Source: Diphasiastrum complanatum
Lineage: Eukaryota; Streptophyta; Lycopodiopsida; Lycopodiales; Lycopodiaceae
Assembly (NCBI GenBank): GCA_029204225.1
Contig: MU833287.1
Span: 1 to 58,465 of the forward strand
Reading direction: 5' to 3'
DNA length: 58,465 nt
In this document: piece after piece, positions 10,744-22,561 of the stretch
Position numbering within the stretch: the stretch's first letter is position 1
Layout of the letters: the number at the start of each line of letters is the position of its first letter
Notes under the pieces: generated by a model
Told to the model about the DNA's origin: nothing
Database searches by the model: none
The model's input: the letters and a program-made list of their open reading frames with translations, nothing else
Program-made: the position numbers and the translations under genes

Positions 10744-13700
10744 CTGCTCTGGAGATGCCTGCTCTTCTTTGATTTCTTTATGAGGTTCTGTAACTTTTGT
10801 CATATTCTCATCCACTTCGCTGTCCTCATCCTACAAAACATTGAGAACAAATGAGACAACCTTTAATAATATAAGCCTTAGAGATGGGTGTAACTCCTAT
10901 CAAGCATCAGGCCTAGCCACTGAAGAATTTAGACTATAGTGACGCACTATCATCTTCTAAAAGTCTAGGCCTCGATATCTTAGGACTTTCTCCAATACTC
11001 AATTTGCAGAAAAATCACCATTGATGTTGCCTCTGTGACTTCCTCTTGCTTCACTTTGTTTGCCTGCTCCTGATTTGTAGGCGAAGCCATCCTGCCATCA
11101 ACAAAGTTTCACCAATTTAGAGGACAATCAGCTGATAAAATGCGCCAACATCCAAAAAATTCTTAAAAGTGCAGGTTACGGAATTGGACTCCATAGCGTT
11201 TCCTGTAGGTACCTGCAGAAAAAAGAGAAGGTCAACAAGCACAATGCTTCTTGCCATGCCTTAAACCCTAACATTCTCTGAAACATTATTCCTCTCCCAG
11301 AATACCTCCTTCAGGCTTGCCTTTGGTATAAAGCAGCTGCATCAAATAGTATTACTAAAATAACTTCGTATTATGAATGTCGTCATGCTTATACCTAATG
11401 GAGGTTAAAATCAATCTACTTCAAACCTCTCAGTAATTATTAGTCTTTGTAAGTTTGAAATATCAGGCCCGGCTCAAGCTACTCCACCTTGGAAAGTTAA
11501 CATCATTCGCATTAGCTTCTTGACTATGACAGATTGTGTCATCCTCTGCATCCCAGTCAGACATATTTCCATTCCACTTATGATACCTGTCTCCTCGTGC
11601 TTCCATATCAAGTTCTTCCTGCCAAATATGACTCAACCACTTTAACTCTAGAAACTGAACGTTGAACAAGAATTTCAATGTGTGTCACACCTCCTGAGTT
11701 GATACTGTTTTAGCTGGCATAAATTGAGGGACAAAATTAATGCCTAATGTGACATAAGCTTAACTCAAACATCTAGCCAAAGATTTTACAATGCAATATA
11801 ACAAATGCCCTGAAACGCTTCACTAGAAAGGAACTTGGAAGATTACCTCTTCAGGTATTTCTGTATCCGGTGGCCTTTCCTGGAAAGGAACACTAGGTGC
11901 ATGCTGCAGTCTGGAGAGGTTTTCTACAAGATACTTTCTGCAAAGGATATGTCATAATATAAATGCTTAAACCGGCATGGTGATGCTATAACTGATCACT
12001 TTATAAAGCTTGAATACAACACTAAGAAAGATGGGATACAAATGTCGACCACTTGCACCTGGTAAACTCCAAGTCACTTTTTGTATTCCGATTCTCCATG
12101 TTGCTGGGTGCCACATGAAGAGTATAGTCTGGCCCAAAGTACCCATAATAGTCATTGTATGGTAGCTTGTCATCAAGCTCAACTCCTACAGCAATCCCTG
12201 TCTGCACAATAATCGGCATTACATCAAATATTCTGGTCATTTCTAATGCCTTGCCCAATAGGCACAGGTACAGAAGGCATTGGGGACAATCGAATTTTGG
12301 CAGTCAACAAACATATAAATAATCTGAAAGAATCATCCAAACCTCGTAACACCAGCAGCGGGCAACATTTCGAATTGTGTAGCCTCCACCTCCTAGCAAC
12401 AGAAGGGGAACATTGAACGAGCGCATAAAGCGCACACACTCTGCATGCCCTTTAACTGACAGGTTGAAACAACCCAACCTATCACCAGACAAAGAATCTG
12501 CTCCACATTGCAGAACCACTGCACCGGGTTGAAAAACCTCCATAACCTTAGTTATAATTGGCTTGAACAGAGATTGGTAACTCTCATCATCTATGCCATC
12601 TTTTAGTGGTACATTCAAAGAATAGTATTTCCCTTCTGAATGACCAACATCCCTGAGGTCCCCAGTGCCAGGAAAATAATCTCCAAACTTGTGGAAAGAC
12701 ACAGTCATGACTCGATCAGTCGTATAGAAAGCTTCCTCAACACCATCGCCATGATGTATGTCTATGTCAATGTATAGGACCCTCTGCCATTCATGTGCAT
12801 TTTCACTCGAGCATTGTCAATCAATGGGAAAATGCAATTCTAATAACATAAAAGCAGACTTCACCGAGTTAAACAAATTACTAGTAATGGACACATTGTG
12901 TTTACGAATGACTCCTAGTAATGGACACATTGTGTTTACGAATGAATATTACAAATTCGTTTAATGCTCTCAACAAATCACCATCAAAAAGTAGAGACCA
13001 TAATTGAAAAAAAAGATTGGCGAATATGTGGTGTGTTTTGGACGCTATTGGGGACCTTTCCACTACATTCAACAACGGTTGTTTCAAAGAAATGAAGTTG
13101 CATTCGAACTTGAAGGTATAGACATGTGCATCACAAAGTAGACATCCTTATTGAATGCAAACATGGAGAATGTGTGAAATGTGTTTCAAACTTGGAAGTA
13201 TTGGGGAATGAATTTTCCAGTAACCAAGTTCACTAGGAATTCTATCAAAGAAATGGAGTTGCATTAAAATGTGAAGGCTTAGACATGTGTAAAATGTGGA
13301 AGCGATTTCAATACATAGTCTCTAAAAAGAAGTATCTTAAGGAAGATGAACAAGAGAAGGTGCTCAAACAGCAACTAAAGTTGGAATATGATTTGGACTA
13401 TCACCCTTTCTTTTACCTCATATGTGACCAATGTACAAATCTATAATATGTAAAGCTTCTGAATTACATATCACATATAACCAATGTGAATAACCCAAGT
13501 ATAAGCTGAAAATTAGAACCAGATGAAAACATTTGCACTTGTCAAGTTCAAATAAAAGTAAACCCTTGATGTTAAAGGTATTTGTTGACTTGATAAAAAT
13601 ATATTTGTTGATATCGAGAAGCCTTTCAAAAAAAGACATAGAACTTATATTGAATAGTTCGTATTGCAGCAGATGATTCTACTTGTCTCTTAAACTCTAA

Positions 13701-14267
13701 GTCTCATGAATCTTGACAGAAAGCATCAGACTAACTTACCGCATGATACTTCAGCAGCTCCAGGATAGCAAGAACAATATCATTGACATAGCAGAATCCC
13801 GAAGCCTCACATTTTTTTGCATGGTGAAGGCCACCTGACCAATTAATGGCAATGTCGGAATGGCCATGGTTGAGCTTCACTGCACCTCCTACTGATCCTC
13901 CAGCATATGTTTGACAGAAAGAGTAAAGGCCATCAAAAACAGGGCAATCCTCCCCCACATTAAAACGCTTTAGAGCACGAAGTTGCTCATGTTGTGTCTC
14001 TGGGGTAACTGCTTTTAAAAAGGCCACATAATCGTCCGCATGAAATCTGCACAGATCTTTATCACGAGCTGGAATGGGTTTCAACATCTCCATTTTCTGG
14101 TGCACACCGTAATGCACCAGCAAAGAATGTGTCATGCGGATGCGATGTGGCTTCATAGGGTGGCCTTGCCCATAGTAGAAATTTCCCACCTCTGAGTCGT
14201 AAAAATAAGCTACTCTCTTCTTATGACTCTCTGGCCCTGCCAGCAATGAGTTCCCTGACCCGTCCAT
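10744..14267 (-). CDS. HDA19: Class I histone deacetylase (RPD3/HDA19 type), spliced
   Basis: Zn-dependent deacetylase that removes acetyl groups from histone lysines in nuclear co-repressor complexes. Exons on the minus strand: 14267-13740, 12783-12343, 12201-12059, 11937-11847, 11618-11488, 11091-11019 and 10830-10744. All have GT/AG borders and phases agree (498 codons so far). Catalytic features are all present: G-G-L-H-H-A-K-K (His dyad), D-I-D-I-H-H-G-D-G (zinc Asp and His), [11 protein letters not shown] (second zinc Asp) and G-G-G-G-Y-T-I-R-N (catalytic Tyr). [18 protein letters not shown] marks the HDA19 branch rather than HDA6. The tail after exon 4 is acidic and lysine-rich and less certain. 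The last exon either reads on to a stop at 10564 or splices at GTAATT (10743). Apparently functional. Confidence 0.92.
12881..12946. repeat. 34-bp tandem duplication in HDA19 intron 1
   Basis: CTAGTAATGGACACATTGTG and the bases after it start at 12881 and again at 12915, two nearly identical copies. It lies within the 956-bp first coding intron and has no coding meaning. Confidence 0.85.
13078..13280. repeat. Diverged direct repeat in HDA19 intron 1
   Basis: TTTCAAAGAAATGAAGTTGC at 13081 and a TATCAAAGAAATGGAGTTGC copy at about 13244 are each followed by GAAGGYATAGACATGTG-like sequence. They are about 160 bases apart and clearly related. This suggests the intron grew by duplication or carries a small repeat. 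Confidence 0.6.
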
Positions 14268-15144
14268 TACAATTTTTTTGCTTTTTTCTTCGCCTTCCTG
14301 CTTCTATCATGAAGAAAGGTTTACATGCATACCGTCTGTTACAAATCATGTATTGGCTGCTAGTTAACAAAATAATGCGACAATCACCATGAACAGCCTA
14401 AGTATTCATATCTTTGTAATTGCCGGCAAATGTTAAATCAAGCCAATGCGATATGGACAACGGCTAAAGCCTTATTGAATAATATGTCAGCCAAAATGTA
14501 AGGTTCAATAAGTGTGTCTATTGCTTCTGCTTCAATGCTTCTGTTGCAGCTCCACTATCTGAACAAGTAACAGGATGAGATCATGCAGCTTAAAGTGGAG
14601 TATTGAAGATTCTTACCTAATAAGATCTAATGCTCAAAAGCTTCACTGTTGCTCTCCTTGATACCCATGCGGTTGAAGCAGTCGAAACTTCGCAATTCTT
14701 GGAGAACCCGCCTTCCACAAACTGCATGTACAGTTGAACAGAAACAAAAAATTCTCAATGAAAACAAAGAAGTATTTAACTTACAACCTAATAAACCCTA
14801 AACAACTCTTTAATCCCTGAATTGGAAACCCGAAGCGTTTGACTCTGACAACCAAAAGCCGCTTGCTACAAAATTCCGCTCCAAAAACAGCACAAGTACC
14901 AGAACAGCAAAGCGAAAGTCCTCAAAATTAAAGCCAAAGCAGAAGCCCAATCCAGAGCCTACGCTCAAGCAGAAAAACTTACTTCAATCCAATGCTTGCG
15001 CTACTTTCCACCCCGTAGCACAAAACTTAGCTCAAAACATCTATCGTCTTCGTGCTTTAAAACCTAAGCGCCCCCTGCGCCTCAGCTTCCCATCACCAGC
15101 GCTAGAATCGCCCTCTCCGCCTTCGCCTTCTGCTCCTGTGCCGC

Positions 15145-15147
<3 letters not shown>
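14268..15147 (-). promoter_or_regulatory. Probable 5' leader and promoter of the HDA19-like gene
   Basis: Upstream of the ATG, the minus strand has likely untranslated exon pieces, for example sequence ending at a GTAAGAATC donor near 14617 and a CATGATAG acceptor near 14305. No clear TATA box was identified. The leader exon structure is inferred from splice-like signals only. Confidence 0.4.

Positions 15148-15179
<32 letters not shown>
15148..15179. repeat. (CT)n microsatellite upstream of HDA19-like gene
   Basis: CT run of about 32 bases (GA on the sense strand of the deacetylase gene). GA/CT tracts near plant start sites are common and can act as promoter elements; here that role is only possible. 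Confidence 0.9.
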
Positions 15180-15181
<2 letters not shown>

Positions 15182-16075
15182 CTCTTCTTCATCTTCTTTA
15201 TATTTTTGTACAAGGACTTAACCGTAGGTAAACCAGGGTGGTCACCACCTGAGTTAATGTGGGGCTAAGTTGGTGCGATGTGTTTTGAATTTAAATTGGC
15301 TTCTCAACTAAAAATCTCACACTCTTTTTTGCCCCCAAAAAAGGAAAAAAGGGCTCTTTGGCTTTTAGCCTCACGAAAACAAGCGATTTTAGGATGGTGT
15401 CCAAACCACGATAGAGTTGATAAAAAAAAACGCTACGAACTCCATCAGACACCTTCTAAACCTCATCTTATATAGCCTTGATAAAAATTGATATATGTCT
15501 TCTCAAAGAGATCTAATCTAGCAGTTCTTTCATTATATAGACAGCATAACCTCGATTGTGGCCATGAAATATACCAATGTTTAGATTGTTGCTCATAAAC
15601 AAACGAATTCATTGTAGAATCCCTAGCATTGTGGTGGATTATATTGAGTTTGAGAGTACTACTAAGAACCCCCAAGTTCTAGATTTCCTTGTAACGTGTA
15701 TGGGTGGTAAAAAAAGGAGAAAATCGTTTTGCATTGGAAATTTAAGCAATGGATCTTGTCTTCATTATATTAAGATCCAAGTCTTTAGAAACAACGAGGA
15801 GTGGTGTTGTTTCTTCTCACAGAGAAGATAACCCACGAGAAGCTCGATCTAGAAAACCTTTTATTGGATGCAAAGATTGGTTTCAATTTTTTTTCAAATA
15901 AGTTAAAATTAAAGCCAATGGAAAAAGAAGTGACAATGCTACCTTGCTCATAACTAGAAATGTCTCCTTTATCAGACTTAAGAGAAATCGTAATTCCCAA
16001 GTTAAAGAAACACCATGACGATCCTTCATACTCTTTAGTGGAGGGTGAAAATACATCCTTCAATTAAATGATTGC
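15180..16075. other. Intergenic, no gene recognised
   Basis: Short open frames on both strands without motif. It may include the 5' part of the LINE relic that becomes readable after 16080. Confidence 0.4.
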
Positions 16076-16079
16076 CAAT

Positions 16080-16700
16080 GAAATTCTTTATTGGAACATT
16101 TGTGTTGTAAACCCCCTAGAAGAAGCAACCTCTCCTTAGAGCTACTTTTTATGCTCAATACAACATTTCATCGAGTTACGTCAAACTAGACTTAGAGGTT
16201 TTAACCACCACTCAATGATATGAAAATTTGCTTGCTCCTTCAACTTTATTGTTTCAGGACCTCAAGGTGCCAACGGAAGCCCAATTGCTTTGATAACTAA
16301 AGATTGGATGCACCTCTTACTCATTCATTCTGATGATGGAAGTTCATGAATTTCACTAAGTGTGGCTTCTCATTCAAGGTACTAGATACTTATGCATTGT
16401 GGAGTTCTATCCCTCAGGTAAGCATTATAGTTAGTTCAACTTGGGTCTTCAACTTGGGTCTACTAGGTGCTTATAATGTTTCAAATTGTTTCCTCGTCAT
16501 ACATGGTCTAAGTGTCATTTAGGTTTTGATATTAGATCTCTCAAGCTTGATCAATTAAATATTTCTTTTCTGATGTCCTAGATGAAGTCCTCTGTATAAT
16601 TGAAATTTCATCCCTATCATACCACAGCCATATTCTCCTTCGGTGTGAGTTTTTCTGTTTTGTTGATCCTAATTTTTTTTCTCTCAAAAATGGCATTGCT
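16080..16700 (+). pseudogene. LINE endonuclease relic
   Basis: Plus-strand frames hold L-Y-W-N-I-C-V-V-N (the W-N-x-x-G-L start), R-Q-T-R-L-R-G-F-N-H-H (the catalytic E-T-K-L motif with Glu read as Gln), G-P-Q-G-A-N-G-S-P-I-A-L-I (the S-G-G-x-A stretch) and, later, L-S-Y-H-S-H-I-L-L (S-D-H with Asp lost). Order and spacing fit a LINE endonuclease. Many stops and frameshifts occur. It differs from the LINE at 0.5-2.6 kb. Confidence 0.5.
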
Positions 16701-16914
16701 CAAAGTGATAAATCCTTTCTAAAATTAACAAAAAAATCTATATGATAACTAAACTCTAATAGTCTCAATCTCATACGGTGACGTAAAAGGACAAAAGACT
16801 TAGAATTTGCTTCAAACTGGAACACAGATCATGCTACACAGTAACACAGACAGAAAACACTTCCCACAACAAGCTCACATAGCAACTGTATTTCTCAGAA
16901 TGAATTTACATTGT

Positions 16915-17071
16915 ACATATAGTTGTTCACTCAGGCAACCCATGCATGACCCAGGTTGTCGTTGGCGGGACGCGTGTCCCGTCGACTTGCCTCGTGGCGA
17001 GGCCAACTGATCCTTATCGACTGATAGGATCCACAGTATAGTAGCACAGTGATTCTACTTTAATTCTAACT
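16915..17071 (-). repeat. 3' LTR of copia element
   Basis: 157 bases from ACATATAGTTG to TTAATTCTAACT, repeated at 22405-22561. Short for an LTR. Neither copy shows clear TG...CA ends, so the borders are approximate. Confidence 0.8.
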
Positions 17072-17083
17072 CTCTCCCTTAAA
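17072..17083 (-). other. Polypurine tract
   Basis: On the minus strand TTTAAGGGAGAGA stands immediately before the 3' LTR, the place where plus-strand DNA synthesis is primed. Confidence 0.75.
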
Positions 17084-17149
17084 GTAGAGTCTACTTTTTA
17101 TACAATCATATACATAGCTTTAAAGTCAAAAAACTTTAAGTACAGAAAC

Positions 17150-18607
17150 CTTTGATCTAAACTTATCAAACTTTTCTCCAACAAGTGGCTTAGTGAAAAT
17201 ATCAACTACTTGTTCTTCCATACCTCAATGAACAACATGAATTTTATGACTCAGCAGCCTCTCACGTATAAAGTGATACTGAATCTCAATGTGTTTGGTT
17301 CTCGCATAGAACACTGGATTCTTTGCTAGCTGAATGCCACTCTGACTGTCGCTATGTAACGTCATGGGATTTTTCTGCCTCATGCCAACTTCTTCCAAGA
17401 TTTGTCTCAACCATATAGCTTCTTGTGCTGCACTACACATTGCCTTATACTCTGCTTCTATGGTGGATAGAGCAATTGTACTTTGCTTCTTACTAGACCA
17501 GGAAAAGCAACTTCCACAAAGCTGGAATACATACCCTGTGGTGGATCTACGATAATCATAGTCACCTCTCCAATCTGCATCCACATAGCCACACAACTCA
17601 GGTAAACCCTCATGCTTCATGTAAATCAAGCCATAATTTGAAGTGCCTCTTACATAACGCAGAATGCGCTTAGCTGCCTTCCAATGCGTTTCCGTAGGTG
17701 CTGCCATAAACTGAATTACAATACCAACAACATAGCATATATATGGTCTAGTCATGGGAAGGTCAATGAAGCTTCCTACTAACTGCCTATACAACATAGC
17801 ATCAAATGACTGTGACTCATCAAGCTTAGAAAGCTTTTTACCTGATTCAATTGGAGTATTCACTGGTTTGCAATCCTGCAACCTAAACATGTGAAGCAAC
17901 TCTTTGACATACTTCACATGTGTTAAACCCACTTTGTGTCCTTTTTGCCACACCTCTACTCCAAGGCGATAATGCATTAGGCTGAGATCTGTCATCTCGA
18001 ATTGTTTCATGAGGTCTTTCTTGATCATGTCTATCATCTCTTGATTATTTCCCGTAATAATCAAGTCATCAACATAAAGAGCAATCAAAGCAACCATACC
18101 ATCAAAGCATAAGACATAAAGATTTGGATCAGAATGTGTTCTCACCATCCCCTTTGAACGAAAGTAGGCATCAATCCTGCTATACCACGCACATGGTGCC
18201 TGTTTAAGACCATAAAGTGCTTTCTTCAAGCGACATACTTTATTTTCCTGTCCTTTCGCTACAAAGCCTTCAGGTTGATCCATGAACACCTCTTCTTCTG
18301 ACTCACCATTTCGAAAAGCAGATTTCACATCCATCTGATGCAAAGGCCAACCAAAATGTGAAGCTAAAGCAACAAGTAGACGTAGAGTATTCCACTTACA
18401 TACTGGCGCAAAGGTCTCTTCATAGTCGATGCCTTTACTTTGTGCATACCCTTTGATCACCAATCTTGCCTTGTGCTTTGCCATACTTCCATCTGCATGG
18501 TACTTAGTCCTGTATACCCATTTGCAACCAATGGGTTTCTTTCCAATTGGTGGTTCTATTAAGTCCCATGTGCTATGCTTAGCAATTGACTCCATCTCCT
18601 CTCCCAT
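17150..18607 (-). pseudogene. Copia reverse transcriptase and RNase H
   Basis: A long minus frame (18607-17225, 460 codons) begins at the RT domain: G-C-K-W-V-Y-R-T-K-Y, K-A-R-L-V-I-K-G-Y, Q-M-D-V-K-S-A-F, Y-G-L-K-Q-A-P-C-A-W-Y and the catalytic L-Y-V-D-D-L-I. RNase H follows: Y-V-D-A-D-W, S-T-I-E-A-E-Y, H-S-D-S-Q-S and the closing K-H-I-E-I-Q-Y-H-F. A stop at 17225 replaces the Cys of the usual V-H-C motif. The frame then reads on to V-D-I-F-T-K-P-L near 17190. RT and RNase H look almost intact, the least damaged part of the element. Confidence 0.93.
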
Positions 18608-20390
18608 GGCCTTGACCTAAATGTCATCATCCTTTGCTTCACCATAAGTCGAAGGTTCTTTGCTTTGAATAATGCTAGATAAGAGAGCATAATTTGCTTC
18701 ATAGCTTTCAGGTTGTGTCTTCTCTCTTGTTGATCTTCATAGCTCTCCCTGACTAGATGATCCTGGAAAGTCATCCATGTCGCGGCTCTCCAACAATCTC
18801 TCAAATCACTTAAAGAGCTTCCTGTCAGGTGATCGGCTTCCTGGTGAAAATGTATCCCACAATACATCCTTCTCCTTGCGTTTGTCACCTGCAACTTCAA
18901 TCCTTCTCGCACCAAAAGGTTTGTCTCTACCTCTCCAACCTATCTCTAGAGGTTGAGTAGTAGTATCTTGAGATGTATCCTCATGTTCATCACTTGGAAA
19001 GTCAATAAATGGATCATCATTAGGAGGTATCCTCACTATACCATCTTTCCCACTGGATATGTCTATCTTCTCAGCATCCTCGTCTTCATGCATCTTGGAT
19101 TCATCAAAGATAACATCATGGCTTACATGGATTTTGTTTTCCACTAGATGAAAACATCTATAGCCCTTCACATGATCATCATATCCTAGGAATATGCACT
19201 TGATAGCTTTTACATCAAGTTTATGTCTCTCTTCTTTAGGAATGTGTACAAAGGCCTTACATCCAAAGATTCGCAAGTGGTTCACCTTTGGCTTCTTCTT
19301 CGTGAATGCCTCCTCAGATGTTATCTTTGGTATGGCAATGGTAGGACTTCTATTTTGAAGATAGACTGTCTGCATGCTTCTGACCAAAAATCTTTTGGTA
19401 GTTTCATCTCAACTAGCATAGATTTGGCACTTTCCACAATCGTACGATTCTTGCGCTCAGCTACACCATTGAGAGCAGGAGTATGAGCTTGCGTAAATTG
19501 TCTTTTAATCCCACATTGATCACAAAGATCACTGAAGTCATTAGAGTTGTACTCACCTCCACTATCTAATCTAAGGACTTTGATCTTCCTACCTGTCAGA
19601 TTTTTGACCAATGCTTTAAAACTCTTGAAACTGTCAAATGCATCCGATTTCTTCTTCAAGAAGTAGATCCACGTCTTCCGTGACATATCATCAATAAAGG
19701 TCATGAAATAGAAGGCTTTACCTAAGGACATAGTCCTCATAGAACTGCATAAATATGTGTGGATCAAATCCAAGATGTTCTTCGCTCTTGCAACACCACC
19801 TTTATTGAACTTCTCTCGATATTGCTTCCCATATACACATGATTCGCACATCGATTTTAAGTGGTCTTTATGGTAGGCAATCATGTTACCATCTCCAATT
19901 TTCTCATCAAATTGAGGCTTCCTAAGTTCAAGTGACCAACCCTCTTATGCCACAACTCAGTTTGCAATAGAATGGACGATACGAGTCCATGTTGCCCCTT
20001 GATTGTGGCATTCAACCTGTACAATTTTGTATTGGTCTCCCTTACTCCATCCGCAATAACTTTGAACTTTTGGTTCACATCTTTCACAAAGCAACGATCA
20101 TGGGCAAATTCTACTTTCAACTTTTGATAAGTAATGACTCCAACAGAAAGTAGATTTTTCTTCAAACCTGGTACGTAAAGTATCTCCCTGATCATCCTGC
20201 TTTTGCCATCAGGTAGTTGGATTGAAACGGTGCATATCCCCTTGATCTTGCACACATCACCATTTGCTTGTGAAACAGACGTTCCATTATCCAACACTTT
20301 CAAGCTACTGAACCAATCCTTGTTACCTATCATGTGTCTTGTGGCTCGCGAGTCAATATACCATGCTTGATCATCTTGATTAGATGACAA
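18608..20390 (-). pseudogene. Copia protease and integrase, catalytic residues lost
   Basis: The frame 20390-19881 starts with the protease motif W-Y-I-D-S-R-A-T (normally D-S-G-A-T, so Gly is now Arg). It continues to the integrase zinc-binding half, L-W-H-K-R-V-G-H-L. The frame 19884-19321 gives M-C-E-S-C-V-Y-G-K-Q and the integrase core. There the first catalytic Asp is replaced (L-I-H-T-Y-L-C-S-S-M), while L-D-S-G-G-E-Y and N-G-V-A-E-R-K-N-R keep the second Asp and the Glu. A further frame (19387-18806) covers the integrase C-terminus, H-L-R-I-F-G-C-K-A-F, and the linker to RT. Several frameshifts. Confidence 0.9.
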
Positions 20391-20454
20391 TGCAGATATG
20401 AAGATACTAGAGTCTTCAATCTCACCCTCATTGACAAGGTTACCTGCTTGCTTT

Positions 20455-21277
20455 GGTTTCCCCTTGCCTTGTTCCGCCAGGAATTTGCGACATTCACTCT
20501 TCCAATGGCTCTTTTTACCACAATGAAAGCATTTGTCTTTCTTCTTGGTCTTACTGGAAGATCCTCATCCTCCTAAGTCTTGGCAAATTGTTGTTTAGAC
20601 TTTTTCTTGCCCTTGCCCTTGCCCTTGCCTTGTTTTTGGCATGTCGCAAGTGCCTGATCGTCAGTATTTTGACATCTAACTTTCACCATTTCTTGTCGTT
20701 GCTCTTCCTGCATCAAGATTCTTATGAGCTCATCAAAGGTTGGCAATCTTTCTCTTGATGCTATTCCGCTCACAAACATCTGATAGAGTTTTGCAATGCC
20801 GCACAATGCATTGTGTACCAGATCCACATCACGTCTGCGCTCACCAATAGATGCAGTTCATCCTTCATTGTCTTGATTCTGGTCATGTATGTTTGAATGT
20901 GCTCTCCTTGTTCCATTCGGGCACTATTATGCTTTGACTTCAAAAACATGATTCTTGACGGATTTGACGTCTCAAAATGCTCCTTTAGCACATCCCATGT
21001 CTGTCTGGGTGTAACAGCATCACAAATGTGGGTAATGATGTGATCCTGTGTGGGTAATGATGTGATCCTTCACTGACAAGTTAATGAAGGTCAAAGCTTC
21101 CTCATGTTCGACTTTGATATCCTCTTCATTTGGCAGCCTTCTCTCATCACCTGTGACGACTTCCCACACGTCTTTCTCCATCAGTTTGTTTTTCATTTTG
21201 AATTTCCACATTGCATAGCTGGAAATCCCGTCTAATTTGCTACTTTCACTCAAAATGGACTCTCCCATGTTTATCAT
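20455..21277 (-). pseudogene. Copia gag with zinc knuckle
   Basis: Gag starts at 21277 (M-I-N-M-G-E-S-I-L) and has the copia gag signature S-S-Y-A-M-W-K-F-K-M-K-N-K-L. It is interrupted near 21060-21000 by a small local duplication of GTGTGGGTAATGATGTGATCC and changes frame at 20991 and 20827. The nucleocapsid knuckle C-F-H-C-G-K-K-S-H-W-K-S-E-C (C-x2-C-x4-H-x4-C) is at about 20537-20490. Lysine/glycine-rich K-G-K-G-K-G-K-K-K precedes it. Confidence 0.85.
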
Positions 21278-22404
21278 CGCAAAACTGTTTGAAACTTCTG
21301 CCGTAGGCTAAAAGCAGTATGTCGAGGCCAATTGTGATGTCATAAGTCGAAAATAATGACCTGCACCTTTTCCCTTACCAGGCCACTCGCCGCTTTTCCA
21401 CCAAATTGAAAGCCAAATCGGCGTCGCCTTCCGAAATGCACTCAGTCGTCAACTCCCAACTACGTGCCCAATGGAATGGTGAAATCACTTTTGGCGCACT
21501 CCAAACACTTTATTCACTGCAATCACTCTATTTTGCTATACCGTATTTGCAGGTACAGTCCGGGTGCCCTTCTTTTGGAGGTTATAGCCTTTTGTTTGGG
21601 TCAAAACGGATAGGAGACAAAATTAAGGGCTTTTCGTGTTTTTTAACCGTTTCTTCACCTTGAAGAAACTTCACACTTCACTTGTAAAGGGACCCAACTC
21701 CAATTTTAATATGAAAATTTTTAATGAAGTTGAAGGCCATAATGCACATCAAGTCCTTTTAGCCCACTTCAATGCTCTTTTCAAACCAATCCAATGGTTT
21801 ATCTCAATCCAATGGCCCACAATACTTCTTAAGGATGTTATCCTGGCCCTTGATCATACTAGTTGTTGATCCAACGGTCTCTGGCTGATTCCGCGCTAAT
21901 GATCACTTTTGCAGCCGCTAGACACTACGAAACACTGGGCATCAAAATGGTTTGGACGCGCGAACTCAACTGCGACCTCCTCCTCACTCTTTCTTGATTT
22001 TTCAAGGCTATGGCTGCCAAATTAAATCCGTTCCAGCTACTCAGATGCAGCGCGGCTGTTCGCGGCCTCTGGAGATCTTCTTCTTTGCACTAGGACGCCC
22101 TTGTTCTTGCTTTTACAGCTCAGAGAATGGTCTCTTACAGCTCAGAAACCAAACTTTTGTTCTTCCAAACCCTAGGCCAGAGTTTTCCTTGGAAATATTG
22201 TTCTTGATTGACTGTTCACAGCCCTCTGACTAGCCAATCATCTTTCTCTAAAGTCGCCCTACTGCTGGAAAGCTGATGCTTCAATCCCTTTGTCAAACGG
22301 TGTCTGTTTGGATGCACACCGATTGCAAACACCGAGCAACTCCTCTACAAAATTTTTGGGCTTTAGGGTTTTCCAACTGATAAGCCTCGTCTGTGAATCC
22401 TCAC
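21278..22404 (-). other. Long untranslated leader of the copia element
   Basis: 1.1 kb between the 5' LTR and gag without a recognisable protein on either strand. Most copia leaders are far shorter, so an insertion or captured sequence is possible, but no terminal repeats were found. No initiator-Met primer site was seen next to the LTR. Confidence 0.5.
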
Positions 22405-22561
22405 ACATATAGTTGTTCACTCAGGCAACCCATGCATGACCCAGGTTGCCGTTGGCGAGACGTGTGTCCCGTCGACTTGCCTCATGGCGAGGCCAACTGA
22501 TCGTTATTGACTGATAGGACCCACAGTACAGTAGCACGGTGATTCTACTTTAATTCTAACT
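22405..22561 (-). repeat. 5' LTR of copia element
   Basis: Partner of 16915-17071. The shared block stops exactly where flanking sequence begins (AAAAGACATTG on the right). Confidence 0.8.

Larger units (their letters stand above)
16915..22561 (-). mobile_element. Ty1-copia retrotransposon, near full length, inactive
   Basis: Bounded by 157-bp direct repeats (16915-17071 and 22405-22561) that differ at about 9 positions (about 94% identity by eye). On the minus strand the order is gag, zinc knuckle, protease, integrase, RT, RNase H and polypurine tract, which is the copia order. The 1.1-kb leader between 5' LTR and gag is long. Stops, frameshifts and altered catalytic residues show it is dead. 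I could not define a convincing TSD, so exact ends may be off by a few bases. Confidence 0.9.
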
